The notes under the pieces: generated by a model
Told to the model about the DNA's origin: nothing
Database searches by the model: none
Seen by the model: only the letters and a program-made list of their open reading frames with translations
Translations under genes and position numbers: made by a program
Shown: positions 34,284 to 43,820 of the stretch, one piece after another
Layout of the letters: each line of letters starts with the position of its first letter
Numbering within the stretch: position 1 is the stretch's first letter
Origin: SZUA-217 sp964194555
GTDB taxonomy: Bacteria > Actinomycetota > Acidimicrobiia > Spongiisociales > ZC4RG35
NCBI GenBank assembly: GCA_964194555.1
Contig: CAXMMT010000089.1
Span: forward strand, 1 to 45,560
Direction of reading: 5' to 3'
Length of the DNA: 45,560 nt

Positions 34284-34516
34284 CGGTTGGCATCCCATTC
34301 GGTGGGGTCCACGACCGGCTCGGAGAGATCAAAGCCTGCGCTGACCGCGACACTGTTGATCAAGGACTCGGTGGGCTGCTGAATAGCCCTGATTTCCACG
34401 ACTGGCTTCCCCCTCCGGGCGATGGTCACTGATTGGGCGGTCTCCTCGACCCGTCTGATGATTTCGGTTGCTCGCTGGCGAAACTTGCCTATTCCGATAG
34501 GTTTCTCATCTGTCAT
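34280..34516 (-). CDS. vapB: Phd/YefM-like antitoxin
   Basis: A 78-residue protein with an N-terminal Phd-type DNA-binding fold (IGIGKFRQRATEIIRRVEETAQSVTIARRGKPVVEI) and an acidic toxin-binding tail. It overlaps the VapC frame by 4 nt. It would neutralise VapC and repress the pair. Confidence 0.85.
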   Translation of the reverse strand: MTDEKPIGIGKFRQRATEIIRRVEETAQSVTIARRGKPVVEIRAIQQPTESLINSVAVSAGFDLSEPVVDPTEWDANR

Positions 34517-34571
34517 AGTTACATGAACAGATTAGCAATTGAGATGTACATGCCAACCTCTGCAGGCTGTC

Positions 34572-34737
34572 TAAGTGGTGTGTCGCCCAACTAGCTACGC
34601 GGTCTCACGGGCCCTCGACGCCCCTGGCGGCGTCCTCCGGCTCGACGCAGCTACGGCTGCGCCTTCGTTGTGCGTCCTTGCCAGATGACGCCGATGACTC
34701 GGTGACACCGTGGCATCAATTGAGCGACACACCACTA
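34572..34737. mobile_element. MITE-like element, copy 2 (166 bp)
   Basis: Flanked by CTAA on the left and CTAG on the right. Terminal inverted repeats: GTGGTGTGTCGC (34575-34586) on the left and, reverse-complemented, the same at the right end (34724-34735). It shares GCCCTCGACGCCCCTGGC, GCGCCTTCGTTGTGCGTCCT and GCCAGATGAC with copy 3 in inverted orientation. It holds an internal hairpin GCAGC-TACG-GCTGC. Its right edge supplies the TAG stop of the nucleotidyltransferase at 34735. Confidence 0.78.
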
Positions 34738-35238
34738 GCTGCTTCGGCGCTCGATGTGGGCTCTGATAGCCGGCAAAGCCATGATGTCCTTGGGGCGGCC
34801 GGCGGCTTCCTTCGATCTTGCGACGTCTTCGAGGTCGGCCGTTGGAACCGACACGCCCCGGTACTGAAGATCCGAAGCGTTACGAACAAGGTCGGGATAG
34901 CCCTCTGTTCCTGCGGGCATGATGGTGAGGTCCAGCGGGCCGGCCGTTGTGATCAGATTGAGAACCATCATCTCCTCGATGTTCTCACCGGTGAATCCGC
35001 CAGGGATACCCACCGACTCATCTCCGTAGCGGATCTCGGAGTCCAACTCATTCAGGGCGTCGGCAAGCCGTGTCAGGTTTTCGCTCGATCGTTCCGGTGT
35101 GATGTCGACGTCGACAGTTGGAGGAAGCGCCACGCCCCAGAGCTCGACGGCGAACCCGCCTACGACGACGAACTTGACCTGGTGGTCAAGCAGGGTTTCG
35201 ATCAGCGCTTCGGCATCCACGTTGGCGGCTGGCATCAA
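34735..35238 (-). CDS. Nucleotidyltransferase of AbiEii-like fold, module 2
   Basis: A 167-residue homolog of the protein at 32994: FVVVGGFAVELWG, TVDVDITP (DxD), LDLTIMPAGTEGY and the tail SKEAAGRPKDIMALP are conserved, so the active site looks intact. It overlaps the XRE gene by 4 nt (ATGA). The TAG stop is the edge of the repeat element at 34572-34737, which may have altered the extreme C-terminus. Confidence 0.8.
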   Translation of the reverse strand: MMPAANVDAEALIETLLDHQVKFVVVGGFAVELWGVALPPTVDVDITPERSSENLTRLADALNELDSEIRYGDESVGIPGGFTGENIEEMMVLNLITTAGPLDLTIMPAGTEGYPDLVRNASDLQYRGVSVPTADLEDVARSKEAAGRPKDIMALPAIRAHIERRSS

Positions 35239-35579
35239 TGACCTCGAATTCGCTTCAGGCGAGCGGTCTCCACTCGCTGTCTCTGCCGGTCCTCAATCTC
35301 GGCTCTGGCCTCAGAGGACACCGTGTCGAGAAAACGCTCGATCGACTCGTCGTGTTCATCGACGGGTTCGAGTCGCATCGACATCTCGTATCCGGCGGCG
35401 TTGATTAGTCGTCTCAGACTGGGAAGAGTGGGCTCCTTCCGACCGGTCTCGTACTCCGATACGACTTGCTGGCTGACGCCTGCACTGGCGGCAAGTTCGG
35501 TCTGGGTCATTCCGGCCTTGCTTCTGGCGAGACGAATCAGCCCGGCGGCAAGTGTTGGCGCGGGGTCGTATTTGGACAT
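35235..35579 (-). CDS. XRE-family antitoxin-like regulator, module 2
   Basis: A 114-residue protein with an XRE helix-turn-helix (GMTQTELAASAGVSQQVVSEYETGRKEPTLPS, about residues 23-50) and a polar C-terminal region. The ATG at 35579 follows AGAGGGA; the upstream ATG 35615 is less likely. It pairs with the downstream nucleotidyltransferase and probably binds the palindrome at 35603-35635. Confidence 0.87.
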   Translation of the reverse strand: MSKYDPAPTLAAGLIRLARSKAGMTQTELAASAGVSQQVVSEYETGRKEPTLPSLRRLINAAGYEMSMRLEPVDEHDESIERFLDTVSSEARAEIEDRQRQRVETARLKRIRGH

Positions 35580-35602
35580 GACATTCCCTCTGTACGTAGG
35601 AT

Positions 35603-35635
35603 CGCATGTTAACAAGCGTTAGCTTGTAAACATGC
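35603..35635 (-). promoter_or_regulatory. Inverted-repeat operator of XRE module 2
   Basis: CGCATGTTAACAAGC (35603-35617), loop GTTA, then GCTTGTAAACATGCG (35622-35635/6), arms of 15 bp with one central mismatch, 24 nt upstream of the XRE start. It does not share sequence with the operator of module 1, so each regulator probably controls its own module. Confidence 0.7.
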
Positions 35636-35662
35636 GATAGTTTGTAATCTGGCATGATTGGA

Positions 35663-36259
35663 TCATCCCGTGGGTAGCCAAACCGGTGAGGAGTTCTCGC
35701 TCGTCAGCCGATCAATCGCCCTCCCGGCCGGATTGCGACCGAGATCCCGCCACCAGGCCTTGATCAGAAGGAGCTCGAAGAATTCCGAATCACCGCTCAC
35801 ACTCAGCGACCAGCCATTGTCGTGTGGGGCCACCTTCGCCTCGAATCCTCGCTTGGTTGCCCAACTCTGGACGTCCCAGGGCCATTTCTCGGCGAAAACC
35901 ATGTTGGCAACGACAATCATGTCGTGGCGGCCGATGAGCATCGACCCCTCCCGCTCGACCATCACCGTGAATCCTTCTTCGTTGGCCTCCACTCGCACCG
36001 AGCGACGGCCATGAGGCCACACCGCCACCCCACAGATCTCTCCTTCGGCGCGTTGACGCTGGTAGAGCCTGGATGAGGCGATGAACTCGCATCCACATGT
36101 GCCGCACTCGTGGGTTGGCCGGCTCCCGGTGACGACGCATCCGGCGAAAATCGCCTCGCCTTGCTTGGCAAGTTGTTGGTCCCTCAGGGTCGGATAGCCC
36201 CACACGATGGGCACACCGGGTTCCTCACAGACGGGACACCACCTCTTGGTCCTTTCCAT
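35663..36259 (-). CDS. Zinc-ribbon protein of unknown function
   Basis: A 198-residue protein with Cys pairs WCPVCEEPG near the N-terminus and HECGTCGCEF around residue 52-60, suggesting one or two zinc ribbons, then a folded domain of about 120 residues. No recognised family. It lies at the far edge of the accessory island and may be a late addition. Confidence 0.65.
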   Translation of the reverse strand: MERTKRWCPVCEEPGVPIVWGYPTLRDQQLAKQGEAIFAGCVVTGSRPTHECGTCGCEFIASSRLYQRQRAEGEICGVAVWPHGRRSVRVEANEEGFTVMVEREGSMLIGRHDMIVVANMVFAEKWPWDVQSWATKRGFEAKVAPHDNGWSLSVSGDSEFFELLLIKAWWRDLGRNPAGRAIDRLTSENSSPVWLPTG

Positions 36260-36309
36260 CTCACCAAACGTACGAGGCCGCTATGACACTTTCGGCAGGC
36301 CGAAACCGG

Positions 36310-38220
36310 TTAGCCCGAGGGCACGACTTCGATCTCGAACCAAGCCACCCACGACGGTGAGCTCGTGGTGAGAATTCGGATGAATCTGACCGTGGACCCG
36401 ATCTCGACTTCGAGTCGGTCACGATCGTTGGTATCCCCGTTGATGGTGGTGATGAAACGTCCCGGGTCTTCGTGGGCACCCGCATAGACCTCATGACTGG
36501 TGACTCCTCCCGGATACTGACTCACCAAAAGCCGGATCAGGTCGACATCGGTCGGTGCCCCCAGATCGAGCTCGATCCACTGGGGCATATCGGCACCGGA
36601 GTTCCACAAGGTCTCTTCGGAACCATCTAGCGCATTCGCCGGCGGCTCGATGGAAGCCGAAGCCTGCACTGCGACGACAACCGGATGGTCGACTGGCTGC
36701 CAGCCATCGGGGATATCGGGTGACGGTTTTTCTGGTTCCCCGGCGAACCTGAATTGATCACACAACGCACCCTCGCAGTAGGTGACCTTGCCATCGATGA
36801 CGGTGACCAGGGGGCGGTTGGCTGCGATCCCGATTTCGGGATCAGGGTTGAAGGGGTCTTCGGCGAGGATGAGCATGTCGGCGACCTTGCCGACTTCGAG
36901 AGACCCGACCCGCTCTTCGATTCCCATCGCCGCGGCGGCGTTGACGGTCATCATCCGCAGAGCCTCCTCGACGTCGACCGTGGGGACGCCGTCCCAGGCC
37001 GCCGGGTAGCAGGGCTCACCGGTACCGATGTCGACGGCGCCGTCGGTGACGAGCGAGAACATGAGCTGGAAGGGTTGACCGGGGATCGACGGAGCGTCAC
37101 CGTGCCATGACAGCCGCATACCGGGGTTGGCGGCCCGCAACGCGGTGGAGTTCTCGATCACCCCCAATACCGGTGGTGAGAGAATTGCCGCCCACGCCTC
37201 GCCGACACTCGGGTCGCAGGCACCTGCCCATCGCACCCCAAACACCACCGGCACCATTCCGATGTCGCCATAGATGGAGAGCTCTTCGGGGGTCAGCAGG
37301 GCGGTGAGACTGTTGTGGTCGATTCGCTGATGTTGGGCGAAAGGCCGGCGCTCATAGGCGATCGCCAGACCGTTGATAGCTTCTCGCAGTCCCAGGTCAC
37401 CGATGCCATGGATCACTGTGATTCCGCCGGCGGCGTCGACCTCGGATACAACGGAGGCCACCTCGTCGGCGGTGACGTAGAGGTCTCCGCTGCCTACCCA
37501 CCCGACTTCTCTGAGATGATCCGGTGTGGTATCGAGATACTCATGTGAGATGGCTGGAGCCCTGCAAGCACCGCCATCAGAGAACATCTTGACTCCGGCG
37601 ACAGCCAGCCTCAGGTCGGGGTCCTGGCTGAATTCGTTCTCCAGATAGAAGTCGACGTAATCGCGACCGTCGCAGAAATCGTTGTATGTGAGGTAGAGGT
37701 GGGTGCGTACCTAAAGATCGCCCGCCGCATCCAGCGTCCGGTAGGCCTCGAGCTCGTCGGGAAACACTGTCGGCGCCCCTGAAGTAGTGGTTCCGCCGTC
37801 CAGCATGAAGGCGATGCCGTCTCGCATCCCGTCCAGGTCGGGCGCCGCATTCTGCAGGTGGTGGGTGTGGGGGTCGACAAAGCCGGGCATGACGGTTCTG
37901 CCGTCGACATCGATCACCAGCGTGTCGGGGCCGGCAAGGGCCATCAGCTCTTCCGAAGTGCCCACGGCAACTATGTCGCCGTCGGTGATTGCGACGGCTC
38001 GGGCGATGGTGAAATCCTGGTCCACGGTGAGGATCTGTCCGTTGTGCAGGATCAGGCCGGCCGGCGCGTCGGGTAGGGGTACCTCCGTAGTCGTGGTGGT
38101 CGATGTCGGACTGGCTGTTGTGGTCGATGGTTCTGGATCGGGGCTGGTGGTGCCGGCCGTGCAGGCACTGACTACGACCAGCGTCGCGACCAGAACCCGG
38201 CTATGTGGACCGCCCCGCAT
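36310..38220 (-). pseudogene. Secreted amidohydrolase with C-terminal F5/8C-type domain, interrupted by amber codon
   Basis: A lipoprotein-type signal (VVSAC lipobox near residue 20) and Thr-rich linker precede an amidohydrolase barrel: DPHTHHLQNAAPDL contains the metal site, later KMFSDGGACRAP, VIHGIGDLGLRE and LSWHGDAPSIPGQPFQLMF. A C-terminal discoidin-like domain (about 545-635, starting VVAVQASASIEPPANALDGS) may bind sugars. An in-frame TAG at 37711-37713, after AAGDL and before VRTHLYLTY, splits the gene; both parts remain in one frame and align as one protein, so a single C-to-T change in CAG (Gln) would explain it. Alternatives: base error, or readthrough. Confidence 0.8.
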
Positions 38221-38304
38221 GGGCGGATCCTAAGTTGTAATCCGTCTGAGAATGGAATAAGTCGATGTCGTGTTTGACTTGATGGATCGGAGAAGCAACC
38301 CAGG

Positions 38305-39330
38305 ATGGACATGGAATTAGGACTGACCAGTTTCGCCGAGACCATCCCCAACGCCTCCGATGGGTCGGTAAGCCATGGGGAACGTCTCCGTCAGGTGATC
38401 GAGGAGATCGTGCTCGCCGAGAGGGTGGGTCTTGATGTGTACGGGTTGGGGGAGCACCACCGGCCCGATTTCGCCTCTTCGGCGCCTGCTGTAGTGCTGG
38501 CAGCTGCCGCGGGGCGCACCTCGAAGATCCGCCTGTTTCCGGCAGTGTCGATTCTGAGCACCGACGACCCGGTGCGGGTGTTCCAGCAGTTCGCCACGCT
38601 TGACCTGGTTTCGTCGGGAAGGGCCGAGCTACTTGTTGGCCGGGGGTCTTTCATCGAGTCGTTCCCATTGTTCGGATTCTCCCTCGATGACTACAACGAG
38701 ATCTTCGCCGAGAAACTCGACCTGCTTCTCCAGATCAGGGACAACGAGAAAGTGAGCTGGTCGGGCCGGTTCAGGAGCCCCATCGAGGACACCGGCATCT
38801 ACCCGAGACCGGAACGGTCGTTGCCGATCAGGATCGCTGTAGGTGGCACCCCGCAGTCGATCGTTCGTGCCGCAACCCGGGGGCTTCCGGTAGCTTTGGC
38901 CATCATTGGAGGCAGCCCGGATCGGTTCAAGGCGCTTGCCGACCTGCACCGCAGAACCCTCGTCGAGTCGGGCTACGACCCCGAGGAAGTGCCGCTGTCG
39001 GTCCACGGTCACGGATTTGTCGCTGACACCACCGAGGAGGCTGCGGAAGTGTTCTACGCCTCCTATGCGGCGGCGATGACCCGTATCGGTCGGGAGCGGG
39101 GATGGGGCCCGATGACCAGGGAGCAATATGACATGATGCGTCAACCCGACGGTTCACTGGTGTTGGGCGATCCGGAGACGGTGGCGGCCAAGATCGTTCG
39201 CTGGAAGGAAGTCCTCGGTGTCAACCGGTTCGAGTTGCATGTCAGTGTCGGGACGCTCCCACACGAGAAGGTTATGCGAAGCATCGAGTTGTTGGGCACC
39301 GAAGTGGCGCCACTGGTCCGTGAGGATTGA
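38305..39330 (+). CDS. LLM-class flavin-dependent oxidoreductase
   Basis: A 341-residue luciferase-like monooxygenase-family protein: GLDVYGLGEHHRPDFASSAPAVVLAAAAG and VELLVGRGS-like AELLVGRGSFIESFPLFGF match a group of flavin-dependent oxidoreductases (similar to the Atu2307 group). Cofactor FMN or F420 cannot be decided. The start ATG 38305 is preceded by only a weak ribosome site; ATG 38311 is close. It lies 12 nt before zwf on the same strand. Confidence 0.9.
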   Translation: MDMELGLTSFAETIPNASDGSVSHGERLRQVIEEIVLAERVGLDVYGLGEHHRPDFASSAPAVVLAAAAGRTSKIRLFPAVSILSTDDPVRVFQQFATLDLVSSGRAELLVGRGSFIESFPLFGFSLDDYNEIFAEKLDLLLQIRDNEKVSWSGRFRSPIEDTGIYPRPERSLPIRIAVGGTPQSIVRAATRGLPVALAIIGGSPDRFKALADLHRRTLVESGYDPEEVPLSVHGHGFVADTTEEAAEVFYASYAAAMTRIGRERGWGPMTREQYDMMRQPDGSLVLGDPETVAAKIVRWKEVLGVNRFELHVSVGTLPHEKVMRSIELLGTEVAPLVRED

Positions 39331-39342
39331 GGTGGGCGACCG

Positions 39343-40731
39343 ATGATTTCCGACCACGCAGATGCCCTGATCCTGTTTGGCATAACCGGGAACCTGGGCC
39401 GAACCCGACTCTTCCCCGCCCTCTACGCCCTCGCCGCGTCCGATGATCTGAATATGCCCGTTGTCGGGGTAGGCAGAACCGCCGCCAATGACGCCGATCT
39501 TCGTCGCTGGGCCGAGGAGGCTCTGATCGAAGCGGGCATCGAGATTGACGGGCCGGTGTTCGAGCATCTCGCCGCCCGTCTTTGCTACGTGTCGGGTGAC
39601 TATCGCGATTCGGCCACCTACGACGCCATCAAGCAACGACTTGGTGACAAGACGATGGCTGTCTCCTATCTCGCAATTCCGCCGGACCTCTTTGATGATG
39701 TGGTGGTTGGTCTCGCCGCGGCCGGACTGGCACGCGATGGCCGTCTCGTCGTGGAGAAGCCATTCGGCCGTGACACGCCAAGTGCCACGGAACTGAATCG
39801 GATAATCCACCGTCACTATCCGGAGCCACGTGTCTTCCGGATCGACCACTTTCTGGGCAAAGATGCGGTGCAGAGCCTGATGGTCTACCGGTTCTCCAAC
39901 ACGATTCTGGAGCCGATCTGGAATCGTCACTTCGTCCGTGGCATCCAGATCACCATGGCGGAGGAATTCGGAGTCGAGGGTCGGGGCAGTTTCTACGACT
40001 CGGTTGGAGCACTTCGAGATGTGGTCCAGAACCATCTGATTCAACTGATGTCCCTGCTTGCAATGGAGCCTCCAGTCTCCGGCGATCCCGACGCCTTGCG
40101 TGACGAGCGTGTCAAGGTTCTCAAGGCGACAAGGACACTGCGCCCCCTGGATGTCGTTCGTGGCCAGTACTCGGGATATCTCGATGAGCCAGGCGTGGCT
40201 TCGGAGTCAGGCACCGAGACATTCTTTGCGGCGAGACTCGAAGTCGACTCGTGGCGATGGGCCGGAGTGCCCTGGATCATCAGGGCGGGTAAGGGGATGG
40301 TATCAACGGTCACCGAGGCCGTCGTCGAGTTCAACCGGCCACCCAGGATGTTGTTTGCCGGCGCCGATTCGGTTCCGGGGCCCAATCGGATTGCCTTCAG
40401 GAGCAAGCCCGAGCACCGGGTTGTCTTGTCGATGCAGGCGAAACGTCTCGGGCCCGAGATGGTGAGTGAGTCCGTTGACTTCTCCGTCGAACACGAGAAC
40501 GATGCCAGGCAGGGAAGAGGCCCCTACTACCGCCTGCTCGGCGATGCCCTTCGGGGAGATTCGTCCTTGTTCGCAAGGGAGGACGGCGTCATGGAAGCGT
40601 GGCGGATCGTCCAACCGGCCCTCGACGATCGCTCACCGCCGTTGGCCTACGAAAGAGGAACATGGGGCCCACCCGAGACCGACTCGCTCCTCGGCAACGA
40701 CTGGGAGTGGATCACAAACGGGGATTCCTGA
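39343..40731 (+). CDS. zwf: Glucose-6-phosphate dehydrogenase (divergent)
   Basis: A 462-residue enzyme of the oxidative pentose-phosphate pathway. The substrate motif RIDHFLGKDAVQ (family: RIDHYLGKE) is present with VVEKPFGRD and a C-terminal family domain. The nucleotide loop is FGITGNLGRTRLFPAL instead of the usual GASGDLAxRKL, so the cofactor preference may differ. It overlaps the nnrE gene by 1 nt (TGATG), a coupled arrangement. Confidence 0.9.
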   Translation: MISDHADALILFGITGNLGRTRLFPALYALAASDDLNMPVVGVGRTAANDADLRRWAEEALIEAGIEIDGPVFEHLAARLCYVSGDYRDSATYDAIKQRLGDKTMAVSYLAIPPDLFDDVVVGLAAAGLARDGRLVVEKPFGRDTPSATELNRIIHRHYPEPRVFRIDHFLGKDAVQSLMVYRFSNTILEPIWNRHFVRGIQITMAEEFGVEGRGSFYDSVGALRDVVQNHLIQLMSLLAMEPPVSGDPDALRDERVKVLKATRTLRPLDVVRGQYSGYLDEPGVASESGTETFFAARLEVDSWRWAGVPWIIRAGKGMVSTVTEAVVEFNRPPRMLFAGADSVPGPNRIAFRSKPEHRVVLSMQAKRLGPEMVSESVDFSVEHENDARQGRGPYYRLLGDALRGDSSLFAREDGVMEAWRIVQPALDDRSPPLAYERGTWGPPETDSLLGNDWEWITNGDS

Positions 40732-41465
40732 TGGTCTCGCTCTCTTATGTCACCAGTAGCGGAGTCGAAGTGCCGGCGGTGACAGCAGATCAGATGAGAG
40801 AAGTCGACAGGATCGCCATCGAAGAAACCGGCCCGAATCTCTATCAGATGATGGAGAACGCCGGAAGGAATCTGGCCTCCGTGACGATCAGTCTTCTCGG
40901 TCCCGGTTGGAGGGATGACACCATTGTGGTGCTCGCCGGAACAGGTGGCAATGGTGGCGGGGGCATCTGTGGCGCCCGACATCTGGCCAATCGGGGCGGA
41001 AATGTGACAGTCGTTGTCTCCGACGAGGCCGGTTTCCGCTCGGTACCGGCCCAACAGTTGGCGACGTATCGGGGAACCGATGGCCGGGTTGTCGGTTCCG
41101 ATGAGCTCGGCGGCCTCGATCCTTCGCTTATCGTCGATGGTGTCATCGGATACAGCCTCTCCGGGCCTGCCCAGAGAACTGCTCTTCACATGATCGAGTG
41201 GGCACTGAGCGAGGAAGCGCCCGTTTTGTCCCTGGACGTCCCATCCGGCATCGACTCGACGACCGGTCTGGCACCGGGTGCACACATGATCGCATCGAAA
41301 ACGATGACCCTGGCCTTGCCCAAGACCGGGCTCGATGTCGCCGCTGTCGGTGCTCTCTGGGTCGCCGACATAGGCATTCCCGGCGAGACCTATCAGAGGG
41401 CCGGCCTCGAGGTCCCGGTGGGGCTCTTTGGAGACGAGTTCGTCGTCCCCGTGCGAGCTACGTGA
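40731..41465 (+). CDS. nnrE: NAD(P)H-hydrate epimerase (YjeF N-terminal domain)
   Basis: Repairs the R-form of hydrated NAD(P)H. A 244-residue protein containing only the YjeF_N domain: MREVDRIAIEETG start helix, the nucleotide loop VVLAGTGGNGGGGICGARHL, and DGVIGYSLSGPAQ with the catalytic Asp. The dehydratase half (NnrD) often fused to it is not present. The start at 40731 overlaps the zwf stop. It is convergent with lon and shares the last 8 nt of its coding region. Confidence 0.88.
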   Translation: MVSLSYVTSSGVEVPAVTADQMREVDRIAIEETGPNLYQMMENAGRNLASVTISLLGPGWRDDTIVVLAGTGGNGGGGICGARHLANRGGNVTVVVSDEAGFRSVPAQQLATYRGTDGRVVGSDELGGLDPSLIVDGVIGYSLSGPAQRTALHMIEWALSEEAPVLSLDVPSGIDSTTGLAPGAHMIASKTMTLALPKTGLDVAAVGALWVADIGIPGETYQRAGLEVPVGLFGDEFVVPVRAT

Positions 41466-43755
41466 GAGCCGTCTTCAGGACGTCGTCGATTGTGTCGGCG
41501 ATGTGGAAGACGATGTCCTCACGCACCTTCTCGGGGACGTCGTCGATGTCGATCTCGTTTCTTCGGGGCACGATGACTTCGGTCAACCCGGCCCTGTGGG
41601 CGGCGAGAACCTTCTGTTTTACCCCGCCTATCGGCAGCACCTTGCCCTGAAGGGTGATCTCACCGGTCATCCCGACAGTGTCTTTGACCTTGCGTTCCGT
41701 GAGCAGAGAAACAAGGGCGGTGAGCATGGTCACACCTGCCGATGGCCCATCCTTGGGGATGGCGCCGGCGGGTACGTGGACATGGAACCTCCCCTTGAGA
41801 CGCTCGGGGTCGACATCGAGATCCGAGGCGTGGGCCCTGACATAGGAGAGGGCGATCTGCGCCGACTCTTTCATCACGTCGCCAAGCTGACCGGTGAGGG
41901 TCAGCCCTGGTTCTCCGTCCATGACTGTGGCTTCGATGAATAGAACGTCGCCGCCTGCTCCGGTAACGGCAAGCCCTGTCGCCACTCCGGGCACATCGGT
42001 TCGGTCGGAGGCTTCGTCCTTCCACACCTTGGGTTTGCCGAGGTATTCCTGAACGTCGGATTCGTCTACAACGACAACGCTGCCGGACTCCTCGCTCTTG
42101 GCCACTCCGGTGGCCACCTTGCGAGCCAGCTTGCCCAGCTCGCGCTCGAGGTTTCGCACGCCGGCTTCCCTCGTATAGCGGTCGACGATTGCGGCCAGGG
42201 CGGGCTCCGTCACTTCGAGCTCTTCGGGCTCGAGGCCGGCGCCTCGAAGCTGACGGGGGAGAAGATGGTCTCTGGCGATCTCCACCTTCTCATCGTCGGT
42301 GTAGCCGTCGATGCGGATCACTTCTGTGCGGTCGAGCAGCGCGCCGGGAATGGTTTCGAGGACGTTGGCGGTGGCGATGAACAAAACATCGGACAGATCG
42401 AGATCCGTCTCCAGGTAGTGATCGCGGAACGTGTGGTTCTGCGCCGGGTCGAGCACCTCGAGTAGTGCGGAGGAGGGGTCGCCACGCCAGTCGGCGCCCA
42501 CCTTGTCCATCTCGTCGAGAAGGAACACCGGGTTCATGGTGCCCGCCTCGGTGAGAGCGCGTGCGATACGCCCGGGACGTGCTCCGACGTAGGTGCGTCG
42601 GTGACCGCGGATCTCAGCCTCGTCTCGAATGCCACCCAGGGCCACGCGAATGAACTTGCGTCCGAGTGCTCTGGCGACGGACTCGCCGAGCGATGTCTTG
42701 CCGACTCCGGGCGGGCCGACCAGAAGGAGGATGGCTCCGGAGTTCCGCTCGCCTTCTTCATAGAGACCACGGTCTTTGCGAAGCTTGCGAACAGCCAGGT
42801 GTTCCACGATGCGCTCCTTGACGTCGTGGAGACCGGTGTGGTCGGCGTCGAGCACCGTCCACGCTTCGTCGAGGTCGAGGCGATCCTCAGACTTCTCCCC
42901 CCAGGGCAGGTCGAACATCGTGTCGAGCCAGGTTCGTATCCAGGAATGCTCGGGCGACTGCTCACTCATACGCTCGAGCCGGTCGATCTCGCGCTCGATG
43001 GCCTCGGTGACGTGGTCGGGGAGCTGGCGCTCTTCGAGCTTGGCCCGATATTCCGAGCTGGCGTCGCCTTCCTCGCCCAGCTCCTTCTTGATCGCATCGA
43101 GTTGCTGGCGAAGGATGTATTCCTTCTGCCCCTTTTCGATCTGCTCGGTGGCGTCGGCACGAACCTTGCGCCGAAGCTCGACGTCGCCAAGGACCTCCCT
43201 CATCCATTCGAGGAGGAGACCAAGTCTGCGTCGGATGTCGAGCGCTTCGAGAAGCTCGACTTTCTGTTCCAGTGAGAGGTCGGGCGAGTAGACGGCGAGG
43301 TCGGCAAGACGGGACGGGTTGTCCATACCCAAGAGACGCTCGGCGACCCCTCCGAGACCTCTGCTTTCCAGGACCGCGCTGACGATGGCTTTGTATTCGA
43401 CGACGAGCTCTTCGAGTTCTCCGTCGACCATGTCGACCTCGGGATACTCCTCGACTTCGACCCAGAGCGCCCCCGATTCGTCGACCGATCCGGCCCCCAC
43501 CCGTGCCCGGGCCAACCCAGACACCACGACGTTGCCGTCGTCGTCGGCCTGCTGGATGTCGGCGATGGTGCCGACGGCTGCATATCGGCCCTCGACACGC
43601 GGGACGAGAAGAAGACGGCCGTCTGTTTGCTCGGCTGCGGTGAAGGCAATCTTGCCCTCGTCGGTCTCGACTCGGATCGTCACCACCATGTGGGGGAAGA
43701 CGACACCGTTGTGGAGGGGGAGGACGGGAAGGGTCAGTTGGGCGGTTTCAGGCAT
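41458..43755 (-). CDS. lon: ATP-dependent Lon protease
   Basis: A 765-residue Lon: N-terminal substrate domain (LPVLPLHNGVVFPHMVVTIRV), AAA+ domain with Walker A GPPGVGKTSLGES and Walker B-like VFLLDEMDKVG, and the protease domain with Ser about 672 in KDGPSAGVTM and Lys about 713 in LPIGGVKQK. Removes damaged proteins in the cytoplasm. Start chosen at ATG 43755 (MPETAQLTL), since the upstream extension to 43806 is not conserved-looking. A HAIR-type operator lies about 66 nt upstream. Confidence 0.96.
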   Translation of the reverse strand: MPETAQLTLPVLPLHNGVVFPHMVVTIRVETDEGKIAFTAAEQTDGRLLLVPRVEGRYAAVGTIADIQQADDDGNVVVSGLARARVGAGSVDESGALWVEVEEYPEVDMVDGELEELVVEYKAIVSAVLESRGLGGVAERLLGMDNPSRLADLAVYSPDLSLEQKVELLEALDIRRRLGLLLEWMREVLGDVELRRKVRADATEQIEKGQKEYILRQQLDAIKKELGEEGDASSEYRAKLEERQLPDHVTEAIEREIDRLERMSEQSPEHSWIRTWLDTMFDLPWGEKSEDRLDLDEAWTVLDADHTGLHDVKERIVEHLAVRKLRKDRGLYEEGERNSGAILLLVGPPGVGKTSLGESVARALGRKFIRVALGGIRDEAEIRGHRRTYVGARPGRIARALTEAGTMNPVFLLDEMDKVGADWRGDPSSALLEVLDPAQNHTFRDHYLETDLDLSDVLFIATANVLETIPGALLDRTEVIRIDGYTDDEKVEIARDHLLPRQLRGAGLEPEELEVTEPALAAIVDRYTREAGVRNLERELGKLARKVATGVAKSEESGSVVVVDESDVQEYLGKPKVWKDEASDRTDVPGVATGLAVTGAGGDVLFIEATVMDGEPGLTLTGQLGDVMKESAQIALSYVRAHASDLDVDPERLKGRFHVHVPAGAIPKDGPSAGVTMLTALVSLLTERKVKDTVGMTGEITLQGKVLPIGGVKQKVLAAHRAGLTEVIVPRRNEIDIDDVPEKVREDIVFHIADTIDDVLKTALT

Positions 43756-43820
43756 GTGCTCGTTTTCTCTTTGATTGGCTGAACATCGGGAAACGTCCCC
43801 GGACATCGATCTATTCCAGA

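Noticed and set aside
37711..37713. TAG as a recoded (pyrrolysine) codon
   Set aside because: TAG is used as a normal stop by several genes here and no pyl gene is seen; mutation or base error is simpler.
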